Assembly: GCA_905221605.1 (NCBI GenBank)
Contig: CAJNDS010000263.1
Coordinates: 120,139 to 184,138, forward strand
Direction: 5' to 3'
DNA from: Symbiodinium natans
Lineage: Eukaryota > Sar > Dinophyceae > Suessiales > Symbiodiniaceae
Length of the DNA: 64,000 nt
Positions 29,401 to 40,354 of the stretch are shown here, piece after piece (positions within the stretch are counted from its first letter, which is position 1; each line of letters opens with the position of its first letter). The notes below the pieces were generated by a model. The model was given only the letters and a program-made list of their open reading frames with translations. It was not told where the DNA came from and searched no databases. The position numbers and the translations under genes are program-made.

Positions 29401-31550
29401 CGATTGTCTCTAGGCTGCTTATCGCTTCGTAGGAAATGACATAGCTCTTTTACCTTTTTGCGAGAGATCAACCCTAATTGAAGGTTTCGAAGGCCTATCC
29501 CTGAAATGGAGCGTCGCATAACTCATCAGTCTCTCTCGCTTACGTGAGACAGCATTTATTCTATTTCGTAACAGGTCATCTAAACGCTCTTCTATGCGTT
29601 TGTAGAAGTAGAAGAGCTCCTTGCCTCTTGTGCAAAAGCTCCTCCGCATCCTAAAGAGCAATGAGCAAGCTCTTCTATCTCCTCTCTCTTGAATAGGTCA
29701 TGAGAGGGCTCCCCTCCCTCTGGTTGAGGGAATGACAGAGCTCCTCCGCCCCTTACGAAAGAGCCTTTCTCCTGCTTGAAAAGCTGCGGGCGGGTGCTCT
29801 GGCGCCTCGTAGGTTTGGGAGGGCTCCTTTTCACATCTTTATCTTTCCGACTCCGAGATATAGGAGCTCATTTTTTCGAAAGTGGTAGCAGAGATCTCTC
29901 ATTTCCAAGAGATCTTTGTCACTCAGGGAGAAAGCAAGGTTTTGATTTCAAAGAAATGGAGGAGCTCTTTCATGTCCCATTAAGAGTGTGGAGCGCTCTC
30001 ATTACGCATGAAAAGATTGATGACATGGATTCGTTACCATTCTTTAACTTTTCTCGAAGGGTCTTTTCTTTTCATATGCAGGATCTCTTTCATTTCCTAT
30101 GAGAAGATAGAGGAGCTCTTTCATCTCAAAGATAGAAGAATGCATTCATAAACGGTATAAGAGCTCTCCCATGAACTATATCTCATCGTAGGGGGCATAG
30201 GAGTCTTAGGGGGCTCAGGATTCGCGTGCAGGGTGTAGGGTTTATAGGGCTACGGGAATTTAATGGAGGGTGTATTTGTGTAGTCTGCCTATTACCGTAA
30301 CAAACCCGTGACATAACCCAGAGCCATTACTTGCAAGACTGCTTCTTGAAAGCAAGAGCGCTAGTGTCTAACCATTGTACATTCCTACATGAGATACCCC
30401 ACCACATCTTGAAAACACCTCTTTCTCCAAGGGTTTACTGGGGCATTAAGGAACAAGAACGTGATGGTTTCAGCACCAAAGTAAGGGAATAGCAAAGGGT
30501 TTCCAGGGAAAACTTCCCTGATGCAACCGGTCTCTATCTCACAAGAGGTCATGAGAGACCTCCTGTATCACATTGCAGGAATGAGAGAGTTCTCCACCAT
30601 GTTTGTTTTCCGAAATAGCTTCTCTATCAATGAAGAGTTTTGAAGGTCGCCCTGGGCCATTCTCTGTCCGATAAATGAGACATGACATAACTCATTAGTC
30701 TCTATTAAGAGAGTCTCTATCTCTACGTGATCGAGTTTCGCTATCTCTGAATATACGTCGTCTGAAAGCTCCTCTGTGTCTTTGTAGCAAGTGAAGGAGC
30801 TCCTTGCCTCTTCTGCAAGAGCTCCTCCGCTTCCCCTTTTGCAATGAGCAAGCTCTTCTATCTCCTCTGGTTCCTAACAGGTCATGACTTCTGCAAGAGC
30901 TCCTCCTCTTGATATTTTGCAATGAGCAAGCTCTTCTATCTCCTAATAGGTCAGAGAGGGCTTCCCTCTCTCCCACTCTTGTAGAGGGCATCGTTCATTT
31001 CCTGTCTGTCATTACGTATGAGAAGAGACAGGAGCTCATTCATCTCCTAATCAGAGATTGAAGAACTCCTTCAGGAGAGCTCTCTCATATCCTATCCTTT
31101 TGGTTCCCCGTCACTAGGTCCCTAGGTAGAGGAGCTCTCAGCGTCTCAGCTCTACCGTTTGCTACCTTCTACGTGGCAGAGCTTCTTTATCTCGCAATAG
31201 GTCATGAAAGACTTTCCAGCAAATGAGAGAGTTCTCTACTTTACCGCTTGCGAAAGAGCTCCCCTTTTTCAATGACAAGAATTCACTCATACAAGCTACA
31301 AGAGCACTCTAATGTCCTGTCTTGCTCATTTCCCGTCAATGGGTAGACGAGCTCGCAGCTCTACCGTTTCCTACCCTTTACATGAAAGAGGCTCCTCTAT
31401 CTCGTAGCGGGTCATGAAAGATCGTCTCTATCTCTTTGCCGGACATGAGAGAGTCCTCTACCTACCTCTTGTGAAAGAGCTCCCCCACCTCGCAACGTAC
31501 AAAGACACAACTCGTCTATCTTTCAATGGGACGTGATTCTCCTTTGCTTT
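26460..31550. repeat. GAGCTC/CTCTATCTC-rich diverged satellite
   Basis: Five kb built from recurring modules such as CTCTATCTCGCAATAGGTCA (26929, 27555, with variants near 29015, 30537 and 31190), AGGTCATCTGAAAGCTCC (27135, 28144, 28692), AAGGAGCTCCTTGCC and AAAGAGCTCC. Module order is partly conserved over about 0.5-1.5 kb, so this is a degraded higher-order repeat. GAGCTC and TCATGA palindromes dominate. All ORFs inside are short and unlike each other; none is called. Confidence 0.8.
30188..30530. other. Unrelated 340-bp insert within the satellite
   Basis: From about 30188 the sequence changes to G-rich words (TAGGGGGCATAGGAG) and then to ordinary mixed sequence, returning to the satellite at about 30530. 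No ORF or terminal repeat is seen. Confidence 0.5.
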
Positions 31551-31554
31551 TGGT

Positions 31555-31965
31555 AAGCCCGAACGACTACCGGAATTAACTTCTTGCATTTCTTGTTTTT
31601 CTCACAGACAGGAAGAAGTTACGGAAATTAATGAATTGTGAATTTCTTTAATTTGTTTTCATTAATCTCGCAAGCCCGAACAGCTGCCGGAATTAGTTTC
31701 ATGAATTTCATTAATTTCTTTAATTTCTTTGATTTCTTTATTGTTTGAATTTCTGAAAACCTTTAATTTCTTTAACTCCCTCAATTTCTTGAATTTCTTT
31801 ACTTTCTGTAATTTCGTTTAATTAGTCTCGCAAGCCCGAACGGCTGCCTGAATTAATTTCTTTAATTTCTTTTTTATTTCTTTAATTTCTTTAATTTCTC
31901 ACAGAGAGACCCAGAAATTAAAGAAATTAAAGAAATTAATTGGGGGAGCCCACCCAACTCACGGG
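31555..31965. repeat. AATTTCTTT palindromic array, left segment
   Basis: It has the same modules as the array at 33160-36150: CGCAAGCCCGAA-type linkers at about 31557, 31670 and 31828, and CACAGAGAGACCCAGAAATT near 31900. It is separated from the main array by the GTATGCACTT island and the 42-bp array, so these look inserted into it. Confidence 0.8.
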
Positions 31966-31984
31966 ACTAATTTAAACTAGAAGA

Positions 31985-32300
31985 CGATTGGCCCGAAAGC
32001 ATCGATTTGCGGTGCGTTGAGTCTATGCACTTGACTCTGTGCGCTCGAACTGTATGCACTTGGACAAGTGTATGCACTTAAGTGTATGCACTTATATGGT
32101 TGCATACTCACTTGTATACTGCACTTGTATACTGGACGTGTATGCACTCGAACTGCATGGCACTCAAGTGTGTTGAGTTGAATGCCATGCACTTGTGGTC
32201 AACTCTATACACTTCATTGGCATTCAATAGATCTGAAGTAAACGGACTTGAACTGTATGAACTTCACTTGCATGCACCCGACTCGGCTGCGCACGTCCTG
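31985..32300. repeat. GTATGCACTT-rich cryptic repeat island
   Basis: The words GTATGCACTT, ACTTGTATAC and GAACTGTATG recur in irregular order. It is a cryptic repeat rather than a clean tandem, and no gene is called. Confidence 0.6.
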
Positions 32301-32585
32301 TCAACGCGATGCTATGAAAGAAAAGACAAAAACATCTAACGCGAGAGCCGTCAGCCATGAGCATCATCGGCAGTCGCTCTGAAGTCCAAGCTCACACTCC
32401 AGAGCGCCTTTCAAAGAAAAAAGGACAGAAGAGCGAGGTTGGCAAGAAGACCTTGGAGCTTCAAAGAGCAGAGAAGCACAGTGAAATCTGACCGAAGTGA
32501 GTTTCGCACGCCGGGAATTAAATAACAATGAAATTTGCGATGTTTTCGCACGCTCGGCATTGGAGCACCATGTGATTTTGCGAAA
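32300..32585. other. Unique sequence between two repeat arrays
   Basis: About 285 bp of ordinary sequence. A minus-strand frame enters it from the 42-bp array but has no domain. Confidence 0.4.
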
Positions 32586-32589
32586 TCAT

Positions 32590-33161
32590 TAACCATGGTA
32601 TTTGCGATGGTTTTGGAACCAGCGAATTCGGGGACCATGGTATTTGCCATGGTTTGGAACCAGCGAATTCGGGGACCATGGTATTTGCGATGCTTTTGGA
32701 GCCAGCGAATTCGGGGACCATGGCATTTGCGATGCTTTTGGAAGCAGCGAATTCGGGGACCATGGTATCTGCGATGCTTTTGGAACCAGCGAATTCGGGG
32801 ACCATGGTATTTGCGATGGTTTTGGAAACAGCGAATTCGGGGACCATGGTATTTGCGATTCTTTTGGAAACAGCGAATTCGGGGACCATGGTATTTGCCA
32901 TGGTTTGGAACCAGCGAATTCGGGGACCATGGTATTTGCGATGCTTTTGGAACCAGCCACGGAAGCTCCTTGCGATGGTTTTGGAAACAGCGAATTCGGG
33001 GACCATGGTATTTGCGATGCTTTTGGAAGCAGCGAATTCGGGGACCATGGTATGTGCCATGCGTTTGGAACCAGCGAATTCGGGGACCATGGTATTTGCG
33101 ATGGTTTTGGAACCAGCCACGGAAGCTCCTTGCGATGGTTTTGGAAACAGCGAATTCGGGG
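32590..33161. repeat. 42-bp tandem array (about 14 units)
   Basis: Units carry AGCGAATTCGGGGACCATGG followed by TATTTGCGATGCTTTTGGA. Unit starts (AGCGAATTC) are at 32621, 32662, 32704, 32746, 32788, 32830, 32872, 32913, 32989, 33031, 33073 and 33149, mostly 42 bp apart. Two variant 34-bp units (AGCCACGGAAGCTCCTTGCG) start at 32955 and 33115. Because 42 is a multiple of three, frames of 123-233 codons stay open on both strands; they are not genes. Confidence 0.95.
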
Positions 33162-36150
33162 CTAGTCTCGCAAGCCCGAAGGGCTACCGGAATTTATTTC
33201 TTTAATTTCTTTAATTTCGCACAGAGAGGCCCATAAACTAAAGAAATTAAAGAAATTAAAGAAATTAATTGGGGGAGCCCCCCCGGCTCACGGGACTAAT
33301 TTAAATAAATGAAAGAAATTAATGAAATTAAAGAAATTAATTAATTTCTTTAATTTCTTTAATTTCGCACAGAGAGGCCCAGAAATTAAAGAAATTAATG
33401 AAATTGATTAATTTATTTAATTTCTTTAATTTCTCACAGAGAGAATTAATGAAATTGATTAATTTATTTAATTTCTTTAATTTCTCACAGAGAGGCCCAG
33501 AAATTCAATAAATTCAAGAAATTAATTAATTTCATTAATTTCTTTAATTTCTTTAATTTCATTAATTTCTTTTAATTAGTCTCGCAAGCCCGAAGGGCTA
33601 CCAGAATTAATTTCTTTAATTTCTTTAATTTCTCACAGAGAGGCCCAGAAATTAAAGAAATTAAAGAAATTAATTGGGGGCCCCCCCCCCGGCTCACGGG
33701 ACTAATTAAAATAAATTAAAGAAATTAATGAAATTAATGAAATTAAAGAAATTAATTAATTTCTTTAATTTCTTTAATTTCGCACAGAGAGGCCCAGAAA
33801 TTAAAGAAATTAATGAAATTAATTAATTTCTTTAATTTCTTTAATTTCTCACAGAGAGGCCCAGAAATTAAAGAAATTAATGAAATTAATTAATTTCTTT
33901 AATTTCTTTAATTTCTCACAGAGAGGCCCAGAAATTAAAGAAATTAAAGAAATTAATTAATTTCATTAATTTCTTTAATTTCTTTAATTTCATTAATTTC
34001 TTTTAATTAGTCTCGCAAGCCCGAAGGGCTACCGGAATTAATTTCTTTAATTTCTTTAATTTCTCACAGAGAGGCACAGAAATTAAAGAAATTAAAGAAA
34101 CTAATTGGGGTAGCCCCCCCGGCTCACGGGACTAATTAAAATAAATTAAAGAAATTAATGAAATTAATGAAATTAAAGAAATTAATTAATTTCTTTAATT
34201 TCTTTAATTTCGCACAGAGAGGCCCAGAAATTAAAGAAATTAATGAAATTATTTAATTTCTTTTATTTCTCACGGAGAGGCCCAGAAATTAAAGAAATTA
34301 ATGAAATTAATTAATTTCTTTAATTTCTTTAATTTCTCACAGAGAGGCCCAGAAATTAAAGAAATTAAAGAAATTAATTGGGGGGCCCCCCCCGGCTCAC
34401 GGGACTAATTAAAATAAATTAAAGAAATTAATGAAATTAATGAAATTAAAGAAATTAATTGATTTCTTTAATTTCTTTAATTTCGCACAGAGAGGCCCAG
34501 AAATTACAGAAATTAATGAAATTAATTAATTTCTTTAATTTCTTTAATTTCTCACAGAGAGGCCCCGAAATTAAAGAAATTAATGAAATTAATTAATTTC
34601 TTTAATTTCTTTAATTTTTCACAGAGAGGCCCAGAAATTAAAGAAATTAAAGAAATTAATTGGGGGAGCCCCCCCGGCTCACGGGACTAATTAAATAAAT
34701 TAAAGAAATTAATGAAATTAATGAAATTAAAGAAATTAATTAATTTCTTTAATTTCTTTAATTTCGCACAGAGAGGCCCAGAAATTAAAGAAATTAATGA
34801 AATTAATTAATTTCTTTAATTTCTTTAATTTCTCACAGAGAGGCCCAGAAATTAAAGAAATTAATGAAATTAATTAATTTCTTTAATTTCTTTAATTTCT
34901 CACAGAGAGGCCCAGAAATTAAAGAAATTAAAGAAATTAATTAATTTCATTAATTTCTTTAATTTCTTTAATTTCTTTAATTTCTTTTAATTAGTCTCAC
35001 AAGCCCGAAGGGCTACCTGAATTAATTTCTTTAATTTCTTTAATTTCTCACAGAGAGGCCCAGAAATTAAAGAAATTAAAGAAATTAATTGGGGGGGGCC
35101 CCCCGGCTCACGGGACTAATTAAAATAAATTAAAGAAATTAATGAAATTAATGAAATTAAAGAAATTAATTAATTTCTTTAATTTCGCACACAGAGGCCC
35201 AGAAATTAAAGAAATTAATGCAATTATTTAATTTCTTTAATTTCTTTAATTTCTCACAGAGAGGCCCGGAAATTAAAGAAATTAATGAAATTAATTAATT
35301 TCTTTAATTTCTTTAATTTCTCACAGAGAGGCCCAGAAATGAAAGAAATTAAAGAAATTAATTAATTTCATTAATTTCTTTAATTTCTTTAATTTCTTTA
35401 ATTTCTTTTAATTAGTCTCGCAAGCCCGAAGGGCTACCTGAATTAATTTCTTTAATTTCTTTAATTTCTCACAGAGAGGCCCAGAAATTAAAGAAATTAA
35501 AGAAATTAATTGGGGTAGCCCCCCCGGCTCACGGGACTAATTAAAATAAATTAAAGAAATTAATGAAATTAAAGAAATTAATAATTAATTTCTTTAATTT
35601 CTTTAATTTCGCACAGAGAGGCCCAGAAATTAAAGAAATTAATGAAATTAATTAATTTCTTTAATTTCTTTAATTTCTCACAGGGAGGCCCAGAAATTAA
35701 AGAAATTAATGAAATTAATTAATTTCTTTAATTTCTTTAATTTCTCACAGAGAGGCCCAGAAATTAAAGAAATTAAAGAAATTAATTAATTTCATTAATT
35801 TCTTTAATTTCTTTAATTTCATTAATTTCTTTTAATTAGTCTCGCAAGCCCGAAGGGCTACCGGAATTAATTTCTTTAATTTCTTTAATTTCTCACAGAG
35901 AGGCCCAGAAATTAAAGAAATTAAAGAAATTAATTGGGGGAGCCCCCCCGGCTCACGGGACTAATTAAAATAAATTAAAGAAATTAATGAAATTAAAGAA
36001 ACTAATTAATTTCATTAATTTCTTTAATTTCGCACAGAGAGGCCCAGAAATTAAAGAAATTAATGAAATTAATTAATTTCTTTAATTTCATTTATTTCCC
36101 TAAGAGAGCCCCAGAAATTAAAGAAATTAAAGAAATTAATAGGTAAATAA
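33160..36150. repeat. AATTTCTTT palindromic higher-order array
   Basis: Alternating GAAATTAAAGAAATTAATG blocks and their reverse complements are separated by three GC-richer linkers: CTCGCAAGCCCGAAGGGCTA (33166, 33581, 34012, 34995, 35417, 35841), GGCTCACGGGACTAATT (about 33281, 33692, 34120, 34395, 34675, 35107, 35527, 35948) and CACAGAGAGGCCCAG (many). Linker spacing gives a main unit of about 420-430 bp with some 275-280-bp units. Each block can fold back on the next. Confidence 0.95.
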
Positions 36151-36176
36151 ATTAAATTCCTCATACAAGTGATATA

Positions 36177-36219
36177 CGTGAAATGGACCCAAAAGGTCCC
36201 TCTCACATATATATATATA
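36177..36219 (-). repeat. AT-linked boundary element, copy 2 (inverted)
   Basis: Read on the minus strand, an (AT)n tract (36206-36219) is followed by TGTG, a linker and GACCTTTTGGGTCCATTTCA. Over 31 bases it matches copy 1 at 25 positions by eye. It sits about 25 bp outside the right end of the AATTTCTTT array, again with the AT tract on the gene side. Confidence 0.7.
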
Positions 36220-37479
36220 GTATCATCTAGTATTATAGAGACCCATTTAGGGCCGAAGGGAGATTCAGGTGGTGACTTTGTCACTGGGCCCTCTTTGAGA
36301 GCCGAACTCCAAAAACCGCTGTGTTCAAGCTGCTTGGGCAGACAATGCTCCAACACTAACAGTCACTAACAGCACATGCCCCAGGGTCTTCGCCGCCTTT
36401 CCGCTCTGCCGGTGGACGCTTGGAAAAGTTACAGGGGCAGTTTCAGATCCCAGGAGAAGTTTGAGGGCTACAGGATGATGACTCAGGACGGGGATTGCTG
36501 GCAGTCGTAGATGAGCCATTCAATCCGAAGCCTGAACTCTCATGCTAAGCCCTGCCAAAGCGCATTTCAAGATCGATTCCGCTTGTCGCAGAACTGAAGC
36601 CGTTCCTGCAAGCCCACAAAGCCCTAGCCCTGCCTGAGGATACCGCTGCTGCGCGTCCCATGGTTTGTGCTCACGGTGCTCCTTTACCGCCGCCTGGCTG
36701 AAGCGGTGTGTCTTGGAGACCGGAGTGGTTGGGGGTGATGGGGTCCATGATGGGGTTGGGCGTTTTGGGGTGAGAATGAGCGTGCGAGTGCTCGATCTGT
36801 GGCCATTGTGCCCGCGGAAAGATCCTCACGGGTAGTCGGTTTGAGTCTCAGTCCAGGGCGTGAGTGCTTCAAAACAAAAACGGATAGCTGATTCTGCTGG
36901 TGTGAAGGCTGCCTGTCGACATTTCCCTGGATATCTGCATGCTCACCATCCGGTGATCCCTGTCGAGATGATCGCCAGTGGTGGGAGTTCTACTGGGGCA
37001 ACCTGGCTGTTCATTCAGCTGCAGGGCTCATGCTTGGTTGAGTGATTGCAACCCGGCTGCAACCCTAGAAGACCTACAAGCCTCCAGAATCCTACGCGCT
37101 TAAGCAGCGTGGCCCAGTCAGCTCGGCATGCCCTGGAAGATTCGAAGCCTTTAAGTCCCCGAACCCCAATGTGGCATTCAGAGGATCCAACTTGGGCTTC
37201 AGACTTTGAAATGGGGCGACGGGTGCTGCAGAGGGGCCATAGTGACTATAGCAGGTTGCGACTCCGATGGCCTGTCGACTCTTCTTGGCCTGGAAGCACG
37301 CGAGAAAGTCGTTGAAGACACCATCACCAACTCCGCAATAGGCCCAGGGGAGCCCAGGGGCCACCACTGGCGGAACTTGCCATCACAGGCATCTTTTGGG
37401 AAGTGTGCAGACTTCGTTTGCAATCCAGTTTTCCGAAAGTCCGTGAACCCCCAAGGTGGCAAGTCCTCGGACAGCATGT

Positions 37480-37530
37480 CTGTGAGAACCACGATCAAAT
37501 CCCGCGTTTTGCGCAGGTGTGGTGATCATC
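37480..37530 (-). CDS. Candidate minus-strand exon, VWA-like strand motif
   Basis: On the minus strand one frame reads TRDLIVVLTDMLSEDLP, reminiscent of the central strand of von Willebrand factor A domains (hydrophobic run followed by T-D). An adjacent frame (AMEAKQMVDRMITTP) just upstream on the same strand would need a splice or frameshift. Short and uncertain. Confidence 0.25.
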
Positions 37531-38557
37531 CTATCGACCATTTGTTTCGCCTCCATGGCTCCGCTGCCGCAGTTCATCAAGGGAGCTTGGACGAGGTTCT
37601 AGATGTTCAAGACTAGGGCTTTGGGCTTGCAGCATACCGCGGGGAGCGGGGGGACGAAATCCCTTGCGACTCCTCATCGTGGAGCCGACATGGCCTGTCC
37701 GAAAGTGGGGTTATTGCACCAACAAATCACAAACCGTTTTCGGAACTCATCAATCAACATGCCCGCATCACTGTGCCTACATGATGCTACTACCAGTGAA
37801 GCATATGCATGTCATTTGAAGTATCGCTCGCAGCCATGCTTTCCTGTGACACTTCTGCCATCTCTGCGAGTTCCAGCCAGGTCTGGTGGCTGCGCCATTG
37901 TTGTCTCCGAATCAGTAAGCGGAAGACCTTCGAGAAATTGGAAAGCTTCTTGGCCTGGTGTCCTTCAAACTGCGGCGCGTTCTGCGCAACACAGCCCTGT
38001 CGAATCGTATCATCTTTGACACTAAGCAGAGTAAAGTACCATACAGTACATTCCTCAATGATTCAACAACCTCGGAAGACCTTTAAACCCACGCTGGGCT
38101 AAACTCCACCAAGCCGCAAAAGGAAAGAAGTTGACCTTGATCATGACCCCATAGCGCAACTCAAAACCCACTAAACCAATCTCTGAGGGCTAGGAACCCT
38201 GTGCACAACGGTGCCTGAGTTTTCAGCTCCACATGGGCCCCCGGGTTCGAATCTGCAGCAGCTGAAGGCTACAACTTCACTCGCCGATTTCTGCCGGGTG
38301 GAGATGCCTGGTTGCATACCGGCATATACCGGCGATCCCAGGGAGGTCGTTTCAGACCTCGTGGTCTAGAGCGTTCTGAGCATTCTCCTGAAGGCTGCAC
38401 TTTGCAGGACTGTGCGCCTCGGATACTTCAAGATAGACAAGCAAGTTCTGAATGTAAACTCCACAATCACGCATCGAGGCATGATGTCAGGTCATGGCCA
38501 ATCAGAATCAGGAGGGAAGACGTCCAAAGCTTCACGGGCGCACGCCACATTCAATTC

Positions 38558-38761
38558 TCACAAGCGCCAGCGTTTGTGGTATTTCGGGCCCAAGAGCTGT
38601 TGGCCACAGCAGGTGACAGTCCTGATCAGGATGGGATCCTCCTCCGGCCCCTGGCCGACTCTGATGACGACCTTTGGCTGGAAGCTGCGCGGCACGTGCA
38701 CCACCAGGCCGATAAAGTCTGTCGAGGTCATACTTTTGAGGGCAGAGATCTGAGAAGGCAT
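38558..38761 (-). CDS. Candidate minus-strand exon
   Basis: A 67-codon frame reads ISALKSMTSTDFIGLVVHVP and then RSFQPKVVIRVGQGPEEDPI. Codons are GC-rich at third positions and the amino-acid mix is balanced, better than in the plus frames over the same bases. The V-V-H-V/K-V-V-I-R-V alternation suggests beta strands, but no family can be named. Confidence 0.4.
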   Translation of the reverse strand: MPSQISALKSMTSTDFIGLVVHVPRSFQPKVVIRVGQGPEEDPILIRTVTCCGQQLLGPKYHKRWRL

Positions 38762-40264
38762 TCAAATTGCTGGCTTCAGGCCAGGTGACATCCAAACCCC
38801 AGCCTTCCCCAAATACTTGTGCCACTCAGGAAGGCCCGTCTTGAAGCCGAGGGCCTCCAACAGTATGCAGGGTTGAGGGGAAGCGTGGACTGAGAAGCTG
38901 TGGGGATGTTTGCTACTCCAATCCTCGGGAGTCTTGAAGCTCCGGCATCCGTGCAACTTTGAAGTAAACAACCCCACGTGCAAGCCCCAAACTCCCCCCC
39001 GACCTTGAGACTAACTTTGCATAAGGGAGTTGAAAAGTTGTTTTTGGCGTTCCGTTGTCGTCTGCAAAATGCGGCCTGCTCTCCAAACGAAGCTGCTTAC
39101 ACCACACAAGATCACAAGACTACGTTCAAGGTTGGTCGCCCCTGTTTTGGACGACACAAATCTAAGTCACATGTGCACGATCTTGTGAGGCGCTGTTCAA
39201 GGTCACGTCGGCTCGATGGACCGAACATCTTCAAGAAGTCCGTTTTCAAGTCTGAAGACATGTGTGCACAAATGCCTCGGGTCCCATTTCTTGAACGATG
39301 CCTTGTTCAAGAGTCTTGATTGCCTGGTGCTTTGTAAAGCTCGAGATGGGGGGAGGAGGGGGAGTTACAAGCCTGGAGAGGCGAAAGCACAGGCCAAGAC
39401 TGGACGTGGAGCCACTGGGCACAGTTTCTGGATTCTGGAGCAATAAGGAGTTTAGTTTAGCCTGCAAGGGCAGCACAACATTGCTAATCTCGGCTTGAAG
39501 AGCTGGTAGGGAAGAAACGGAGTGTTGTGAGGCTGGGTGGTGGTGCAGGGCCTAATTCGGATGTATGGAGGTCAAGATGCAGATGGAGTCTTTGTTCATG
39601 CTCTCCAGCACCCATCTGCCCTGGGTTCTTGGTCAGATTAGATTTGGTGACAGCCTGTGACCCCCAAATCTAGAGTCCTAAGCCCATTGATGTCCGGACT
39701 TGCCTCCACATGTCGAGGCGTGGAAGGTTCGTAAGCTGGAGTCACTGCTGCGAAGCATCGACAGCGGAGCTTGCTGGCCATTTTTGGAGCGCTTGTTGAG
39801 AATGAATGGGTTTTTGTGAAGGTACTTGAGGGGGTCACCATCGGCAGTCGGAGATGTGCAGTTCCGGTTGGGAGAGGTTGCATGCGTACGCACAATTAGA
39901 GTTTGGGAGCCCCAACGCGTGTGCGCGCAAGGCATACACGTTGGCACGCGCTCACCTGGGCGGCTGGTGTCGATCTCAGCACTTGAGGGTCTCAAGAGTC
40001 TCGGGTTGAGGCTGTAGGGCTGCACTCGACTCTCCAGCCTAACCGGTTCATCAGCGTCAAAACATGCAAGAGCTTTGAGGCTGAGCCCTATAGCAGACAA
40101 GTTGCTCAAGAACTCTGGTCGTCAAGACAAAGTCCCCATCCCTGAAGCCACCAGTGGAGACTCCCTCGATGTTTCGGTCGCGATCGGGTGCTAGCTGCTA
40201 GGACGCTGGTCAATAAAACCGACACATCCTGGAGAGTGACCACTGCAGCTCGCTACGCTGAATC

Positions 40265-40354
40265 ATGGAGAATGTGAGGGGACGTGTGCGGATGGGAGGG
40301 GCGGCGAATATTGAAAATGGCCAGGCGCTTCAAGCCTGCAAAGCCAAGCGCCCT
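40265..40354 (+). CDS. Possible first exon, 30 codons
   Basis: The ATG at 40265 opens MENVRGRVRMGGAANIENGQ, with a stop at 40355. It is the nearest ATG frame upstream of the CT-rich acceptor at 40403-40433. It is a start candidate only. Confidence 0.3.

Larger units (their letters stand above)
36230..40260. other. Genic-looking region with unresolved strand
   Basis: Composition is gene-like but plus and minus frames compete. Plus candidates are 37257-37345 (DSDGLSTLLGLEAREKVVED) and 37518-37605 (VVIILSTICFASMAPLPQFI). The minus candidates are listed separately. A 30-codon plus frame at 39567-39659 is also open. Nothing else is supported. Confidence 0.3.

Noticed and set aside
27847-30991. 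Several 60-108-codon ORFs in the GAGCTC satellite
   Set aside because: They are short, mutually unrelated, and fall in repeat modules on both strands.
32518-33236. Long ORFs (up to 233 codons) on both strands over the 42-bp array
   Set aside because: The period is a multiple of three and the unit lacks stops in most frames; several frames on both strands are equally open. Tandem repeat, not a gene.
38235-38260. GGTTCGAATC, like a tRNA T-arm
   Set aside because: Flanking bases do not pair into a T-stem and no acceptor, D or anticodon arm could be found.
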